Origin: an uncultured Lachnospiraceae bacterium | Lineage (GTDB): Bacteria; Bacillota_A; Clostridia; Lachnospirales; Lachnospiraceae | Reading direction: 5' to 3' | Assembly (NCBI GenBank): GCA_905200565.1 | Contig: CAJKKX010000043.1 | Span: forward strand, 1-10,170 | Length of the DNA stretch: 10,170 nucleotides | Shown: one piece after another, positions 6,243-10,170 of the stretch | Layout: every line of letters begins with the position of its first letter | Position numbering within the stretch: position 1 is the first letter of the stretch | Program-made: the position numbers and the translations under genes | The notes under the pieces: generated by a model | What the model saw: the letters and a program-made list of their open reading frames with translations, nothing else | Database searches by the model: none | Told to the model about the DNA's origin: nothing

Positions 6243-7190
6243 ATGAACAAGAATTTAAAGAAGGTTTTATGTTTCGGAACGGCATCAGCATTAATCGCCT
6301 CAGTGGCGGGCATGAGCGCAGCGGCAGAGGAGAAGACAAAGGTTGGATTTATCGTACAGGATCTGACAATTAACTATTTCCTCAGCGTGGTACAGGGCGT
6401 GGAGGATTTCCAGGATAATTATAATATGGAAGTGCAGGTGATTGACGGACATTCTGACGCGACAACACAGGTAACGGCAATCGAGAATCTGATTACGCAG
6501 GGAGTTGACTGCATTGTAATTTGTCCGGTAGATACCGTCGCACCGGAAACAGCTGTCGCAGAAGCGCAGGCGGCAGGAATACCGGTTATTTCATGGTCCG
6601 AGCATATTGAAGGCTCTAATGCCTGGGTTGCCGTAAATAATTATGACTATGGCTTTGAAAACGGGAAAATAGCAGGTCAGTGGATTTTAGACAATCTGGA
6701 CAGCCAGGAAGACGCCAAGGTAATGTATGTTTACGTGCAGGAGAGCGAGCAGCTGATCGAGCGCGGAAACGGTATGAAGGATGGAGTTGCATCTCTGGCG
6801 CCGGATGCAGAGACGGTAGCTATTCAGTCGGGCAACACGACAGAGGCAGGTATGGAGGCAGTCGAAACAACACTGGCGAAATACCCGGATCTGAATGTTA
6901 TCGTATGCTCCAACGATTCCGTTGCACTGGGCGCATATGAGGCGATGATTGCGGCAGGTAAAGGCGAAGACAACATCTGCATCACAGGGCAGGATGCAGA
7001 CGCGAAAAATCTGGAGTACATTTCAGAAGATACCATTTTACGCGGAACGGTGGACATCGGTTCGTATGATCAGGGAGAGCTGCTTTGTCAGGCGGTAGAG
7101 CAGGTGCTGAAGGAAGGCACTGTTGAAGATCCGATTTATGTAAGCTTTAAGCCGGTTACGATCGAGAACGTTGCTGATTTTATAAAGTAA
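6243..7190 (+). CDS. Sugar-binding protein of a CUT2 ABC importer (periplasmic-binding-protein type 1, RbsB-like)
   Basis: This is the extracellular receptor that captures a sugar and delivers it to the permease. The 315-residue product starts with a signal peptide: basic residues 3-7, a hydrophobic core at about 8-22, and an AAA stretch at 26-28 before EEKTK. The mature part has the type-1 fold pattern: KVGFIVQD at 33-40, NLITQGVDCIVICPVD at 82-97, the hinge-region VNNYDYG at 131-137, CSNDSVALGAYEA at 222-234 and ITGQDADAKN at 247-256. These match the RbsB/xylose/galactose-binding superfamily, without fixing the sugar. No lipobox Cys follows the hydrophobic core, which is unusual in a monoderm Firmicute. 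AGGAGG at 6231-6236, six bases upstream, supports the start. The ATPase gene follows after 43 bases. Confidence 0.94.
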   Translation: MNKNLKKVLCFGTASALIASVAGMSAAAEEKTKVGFIVQDLTINYFLSVVQGVEDFQDNYNMEVQVIDGHSDATTQVTAIENLITQGVDCIVICPVDTVAPETAVAEAQAAGIPVISWSEHIEGSNAWVAVNNYDYGFENGKIAGQWILDNLDSQEDAKVMYVYVQESEQLIERGNGMKDGVASLAPDAETVAIQSGNTTEAGMEAVETTLAKYPDLNVIVCSNDSVALGAYEAMIAAGKGEDNICITGQDADAKNLEYISEDTILRGTVDIGSYDQGELLCQAVEQVLKEGTVEDPIYVSFKPVTIENVADFIK

Positions 7191-7233
7191 AGAATCTTGT
7201 CATTTGCGGGAAACGTGAAGTGGAGTGGCGTGT

Positions 7234-8721
7234 ATGAGTAAATACATATTAGAGTTGAAGAACATAACAAAGGAATTTCCCGGTGTGCGCGCTCTGGATG
7301 ATGTGACATTGTCTTTCAAAACAGGAGAAGTGCATGCGATCGCAGGTGAAAACGGTGCCGGTAAATCTACTTTTATAAAAGTTATCACGGGCGCTGTCAG
7401 ACCGGACAGGGGACAAATGTTTTTCAATGGGCAGGAAGTGAGGGATAATTCTCCGATCGTATCAATGAAATTAGGCATTGCGGCAATTTATCAGGAATTT
7501 AACCTGTTTCCATCACTTTCTGTTGCGGAAAATATCTACTATGGCAGATATCCGATGAAAAACAAAATGCTGGATTATAAACGGCTCCATGAGATGACGC
7601 AGGACATTATGGCTCAGCTTGGAATTTCGATTCCCGGTGATGCAATGGTAAGAGATTTAAGCGTTGGCTACCAGCAGATCGTTGAGATTGCAAAAGCAGT
7701 GTCCTGCAATGCAAAGCTTATTATTATGGACGAACCATCAGCGCCGCTGACAGAAAATGAAGTAGCGTATCTGTTCCGCATCATAGACACCTTAAAGAAA
7801 AAAGGCATCACCATTATTTACATTTCACACCGGCTGGAGGAAATATTTGCGGTTTGTGACCGGGTATCCGTTTTTCGGGATGGACATTATATTCAGACGA
7901 TGGAGACGGGTGAGACAAACGCGGAGGAAATTATCCGTCTGATGGTGAACCGGGAGCTTGGAGAACAGTACCCGGAAAAGCACTATAAAAAGGGAGAAAA
8001 GGTCCTGGAGGTCCGGGGATTAAACACGGAGCTTTTAAAAGATATTAATCTGGAGGCGTATAAGGGAGAAATCCTCGGACTTGCCGGGCTGGTAGGAGCC
8101 GGCAGAACAGAAGTGGCAAGAGCTGTATTTGGAGCAGATAAAATAGTCAGTGGTAAAATTATGCTGGAAGGCAGGCAACTGCAAATAAAAAAGCCGATGG
8201 ATGCGATTAAAGCCGGAATAGGGCTGATCCCCGAAGACAGAAAGCAGCAGGGTATTTTTCTGAAAGACAGCGTCCGTCATAATATTTCTTTTGCGCGTCT
8301 GAAAGGAATCTTAAAGGGCGGTATGATCAGTGAGAAGACGGATCATGATGTGGCAGAGAAGTATATTAAAGCGCTGGAGATAAAAACACCGTCTGACGGG
8401 CAGCTCGCAGGTAATCTGAGCGGCGGCAATCAGCAGAAAGTAGTGCTGGCAAAGTGGCTGTTTACAGATAGCAGGGTTCTGATTTTTGATGAACCGACAA
8501 GGGGAATCGATGTTGGGGCAAAGCAGGAAATATATAAGCTTATGCTGGAGCTGGTGGAGCAGGGGAAGGTTGTAATCATGATCAGTTCAGAGCTGCCGGA
8601 GCTGATCGGCATGGCTGACCGGATTGTGGTTCTGCATGAAGGGAAAATCAGCGGCAGCCTGGAAAGACCGGAATATTCGCAGGAAAAAATTATGGCATTG
8701 GCTGCAGGAATTCAGCAATAA
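7234..8721 (+). CDS. Sugar ABC transporter ATP-binding protein, RbsA/MglA/XylG-like (two NBDs)
   Basis: This is the energising subunit of the CUT2 importer, a fusion of two nucleotide-binding domains in 495 residues. NBD1 has Walker A GENGAGKST at 38-46, Q-loop Gln87, an LSVGYQQ signature at 142-148, Walker B ending in MDEP at 165-168 and the switch His199. NBD2 has the degenerate Walker A GLVGAGRTE at 285-293 with no Lys, a canonical LSGGNQQ signature at 395-401, Walker B FDEP at 418-421, and SSEL in place of the switch His. Asymmetric sites of this kind are normal for RbsA-type proteins. The NBD1 signature has Tyr where Gln is common, and the post-Walker-B stretch is EPSAPLT. ATG 7234 is chosen because GGAG at 7222-7225 is eight bases away; an in-frame GTG at 7225 overlaps that site. 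The permease gene follows after 16 bases. Confidence 0.95.
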   Translation: MSKYILELKNITKEFPGVRALDDVTLSFKTGEVHAIAGENGAGKSTFIKVITGAVRPDRGQMFFNGQEVRDNSPIVSMKLGIAAIYQEFNLFPSLSVAENIYYGRYPMKNKMLDYKRLHEMTQDIMAQLGISIPGDAMVRDLSVGYQQIVEIAKAVSCNAKLIIMDEPSAPLTENEVAYLFRIIDTLKKKGITIIYISHRLEEIFAVCDRVSVFRDGHYIQTMETGETNAEEIIRLMVNRELGEQYPEKHYKKGEKVLEVRGLNTELLKDINLEAYKGEILGLAGLVGAGRTEVARAVFGADKIVSGKIMLEGRQLQIKKPMDAIKAGIGLIPEDRKQQGIFLKDSVRHNISFARLKGILKGGMISEKTDHDVAEKYIKALEIKTPSDGQLAGNLSGGNQQKVVLAKWLFTDSRVLIFDEPTRGIDVGAKQEIYKLMLELVEQGKVVIMISSELPELIGMADRIVVLHEGKISGSLERPEYSQEKIMALAAGIQQ

Positions 8722-8737
8722 TCAGGGAGGACATATT

Positions 8738-9679
8738 ATGAAAGCGAAAAAAATTGATTTATCCAGATACGGCATTGTGTTTGCCTGGATTGTGCTTGTG
8801 CTGATCTTTGCCATATGTGAACCTTCGTTTTTAAAAACATCAAATATATTCAATATACTGAGGCAGGTATCCATTGTGGGCGTGTGCTCGGTGGGAATGA
8901 CGTTTGTCATTCTGACAGGCGGCATGGATCTGTCGGTAGGATCGGTGATCGGGGTTTCGGCAGTGGCGGGTGCACAGCTTCTGTCGAGGGGATGGCCGAT
9001 TCCCATTGTTATTATTCTGATTTTATTGCTGGGTGCTGCTGCGGGCTTATTTAATGCGTTTTTTATTAATGAAATTGGTATTGCACCCATTATTATGACG
9101 CTGGGAACCATGACGGCTCTGCGGGGTGTGGCATTTTTGTTGTGCGGCGGCTTTCCTGTTTACGGAATCGACAAGAGATTTCTCGTAATTGGACAGGGAT
9201 ACGTCGGGGTAGTGCCGGTTCCGGTTATCATTATGGCAGGTGCTTTTGCCGTCGGTTATATTTTGCTGAATAAGTTTCCTTTCGGGCGATTTGTTTATGG
9301 CATCGGAAGCAACCAGGAGGCAGCCCGCCTGTCCGGTACAAATGTAAAGCTGGTTCTTTATAAGGTATATACATTGGCGGGAGCATTGTATGCGCTGGCC
9401 GGCATGATGCTGATGGCCCGTGTGAATTCGGGGCAGGCAAATTCCGGTGAAGGATACGAAATGGATGTAATAACCGGATGCGTGCTTGGTGGAATCAGCA
9501 TCAGCGGAGGCGAAGGAAGAATCATGGGCGTTATTGTGGGCGTACTGCTGATGGGAACGCTGTCAAACGGCATGGTTCTGATGAATGTTTCCGAATACTG
9601 GCAGAAGGTAGTAAAGGGTCTGGTACTGATTCTGGCAGTCACACTGGATAAGGTAGTGCAGAAGCAGAAAAGTAAATAA
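8738..9679 (+). CDS. Sugar ABC transporter permease, RbsC/XylH-like (CUT2)
   Basis: This is the membrane channel subunit, expected as a homodimer working with the upstream binding protein and ATPase. The 313-residue product is highly hydrophobic, with about eight to ten membrane segments. Diagnostic RbsC-family motifs are TGGMDLSVGS at 60-69, APIIMTLGTM near 116-125, the cytoplasmic ATPase-contact loop IGSNQEAARLSG at 189-200 and GGISISGGEG at 251-260. GGGAGG at 8725-8730, seven bases before ATG 8738, sets the start; the frame is open further upstream, but that part overlaps the ATPase gene. It is the last gene of the operon, with a terminator starting 23 bases after its stop. Ribose, xylose, galactose and other monosaccharides or derivatives are all possible substrates. 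Confidence 0.95.
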   Translation: MKAKKIDLSRYGIVFAWIVLVLIFAICEPSFLKTSNIFNILRQVSIVGVCSVGMTFVILTGGMDLSVGSVIGVSAVAGAQLLSRGWPIPIVIILILLLGAAAGLFNAFFINEIGIAPIIMTLGTMTALRGVAFLLCGGFPVYGIDKRFLVIGQGYVGVVPVPVIIMAGAFAVGYILLNKFPFGRFVYGIGSNQEAARLSGTNVKLVLYKVYTLAGALYALAGMMLMARVNSGQANSGEGYEMDVITGCVLGGISISGGEGRIMGVIVGVLLMGTLSNGMVLMNVSEYWQKVVKGLVLILAVTLDKVVQKQKSK

Positions 9680-9702
9680 TAAACGAAACAAATGTGTTTG
9701 AA

Positions 9703-9736
9703 AAAGAGATGCGGGCTTTGGGGCTCACATCTCTTT
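9703..9736 (+). terminator. Terminator of the esterase/CUT2 operon
   Basis: AAAGAGATGCGGGC (9703-9716) pairs with GCTCACATCTCTTT (9723-9736) with one C-A mismatch and one G-U, around a six-base loop. The stem is long, but only TTT follows before GCAT, so termination may be incomplete. Its position 23 bases after the permease stop supports the call. Confidence 0.75.
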
Positions 9737-9782
9737 GCATATACGTCTAAATAAGATTCTGAATATATTCACTGCTCTCTTC

Positions 9783-9998
9783 GGAGGAGGGATGCCGCCA
9801 GGAGTTGCCAGTAATGAAATGTGTACGTTTCTGATACTGAATATCTCATCATTGCAGCTCATTCCAGTGAATATTATAGCCTATCGGAGCCAGTATGGAA
9901 GTGTGAATCCCACGGCGATCGTCGGGCCGGGAATACTGACAACGGCGGTGAGCTCGGGTGTGGCGGTGATGTTTTGTAAGGTGATGGATCACAAATAA
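9783..9998 (+). pseudogene. spmA: Orphan C-terminal fragment of spore maturation protein A
   Basis: The frame ending with TAA at 9996-9998 encodes a stretch that I recognise as the conserved C-terminus of SpmA: ASNEMCTFLILNISSLQLIP, then VNIIAYRSQYGSVNP and TAIVGPGI, ending FCKVMDHK. SpmA is a membrane protein of about 190-200 residues involved in dehydration of the spore core, and only roughly the last third is present. The frame stays open back to about 9735, but no homology is evident before about 9783. There is no convincing start: an ATG at 9792 follows a purine-rich GGAGGAGGG run with hardly any spacing. spmB, its usual neighbour, is not downstream. The fragment has no internal stops, so loss was recent or the piece is still under some constraint. 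I consider it a rearrangement scar. A short expressed peptide is the alternative. Confidence 0.82.
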
Positions 9999-10028
9999 TT
10001 TTATTCTTCCAGTAGCATATTTTTATAC

Positions 10029-10056
10029 TCGACAGATTTCCGGAATCGTGTATAAT
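10029..10056 (+). promoter_or_regulatory. Sigma-A promoter of the last, partial gene
   Basis: TCGACA (10029-10034) and a perfect TATAAT (10051-10056) are separated by 16 bases. The predicted start at about 10063 leaves a leader of about 20 bases that contains the ribosome binding site. Confidence 0.75.
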
Positions 10057-10083
10057 AAAAGAAAAGGGCAGGAGGAAAACGAC

Positions 10084-10170
10084 ATGAAAAAGTGCAACAT
10101 GGATACGAAACGCCGGGCGGCAGCAGGTGTGCTTGGCATGATGATGATTTTTGGCGGGCAGAGTGCGATG
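10084..10170 (+). CDS. N-terminus of a probable exported or membrane protein (3' end outside window)
   Basis: Only 29 codons are visible, with the frame open to the right edge. AGGAGG at 10070-10075, eight bases before the ATG, and a promoter just upstream show that this is a real start. The N-terminus is basic (Lys2, Lys3, Lys9, Arg10, Arg11), followed by a hydrophobic run, AAAGVLGMMMIFGG at 12-25, which looks like a signal peptide or first membrane segment. The function cannot be predicted from this length. It is a separate transcription unit from the CUT2 operon. Confidence 0.75.
   Translation, partial: MKKCNMDTKRRAAAGVLGMMMIFGGQSAM

Noticed and set aside
8624..8737. Longer frame upstream of the RbsC-like permease
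   Set aside because: It overlaps the end of the ATPase gene and encodes a sequence unlike RbsC N-termini; GGGAGG at 8725-8730 fixes the start at ATG 8738.

Overview
The window looks like a chromosomal accessory-metabolism region of a Gram-positive, spore-forming Clostridia member, probably a Lachnospiraceae-type gut bacterium. This rests on strong AGGAGG-type ribosome binding sites, consensus sigma-A promoters, Firmicutes-type sugar ABC transporter permeases, and a recognisable fragment of the sporulation gene spmA. The genus cannot be fixed from the sequence alone.

Region 1 (1-2541, + strand): the 3' end of a gene encoding a low-complexity Ala/Glu/Thr/Lys tail, a nested hairpin that looks like a terminator or attenuator, then two permeases of a CUT1-type carbohydrate ABC importer (LplB-like and LplC/YtcP-like). 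A strong rho-independent terminator follows. Neither a solute-binding protein nor an ATPase for this importer is visible. The binding protein may be upstream, and such systems usually share an ATPase encoded elsewhere.

Region 2 (2548-3879, + strand): an AraC-family regulator with its own near-consensus promoter. Its long N-terminal part is not a domain I recognise. By position it is the likely regulator of the preceding transporter.

Region 3 (4006-9736): a second, self-contained sugar-uptake locus. A ROK-family repressor on the minus strand is divergent from a four-gene plus-strand operon: a cytoplasmic CE1/esterase-D-like hydrolase, a periplasmic-binding-protein type-1 sugar receptor, an RbsA-type double-NBD ATPase and an RbsC-type permease. 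The divergent intergenic region holds a perfect-consensus minus-strand promoter, a 10-bp perfect inverted repeat next to its predicted start (a good autorepression operator candidate), and a plus-strand promoter for the operon. The simplest model is that a CUT2 importer brings in a sugar, possibly acylated; the esterase removes ester groups in the cytoplasm; and the ROK protein controls the locus in response to the sugar or its derivative.

Region 4 (9737-10170): a terminator ends the operon and is followed by an orphan 3' fragment of spmA with no spmB after it, suggesting a rearrangement scar. A new promoter and the first 29 codons of a protein with a signal-like N-terminus end the window.

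Most of the window is well-described biology. The items most worth a second look are the spmA remnant, the lipobox-less binding protein, the esterase tied to a CUT2 operon, the ROK operator region, and the repetitive tail before the CUT1 permeases.
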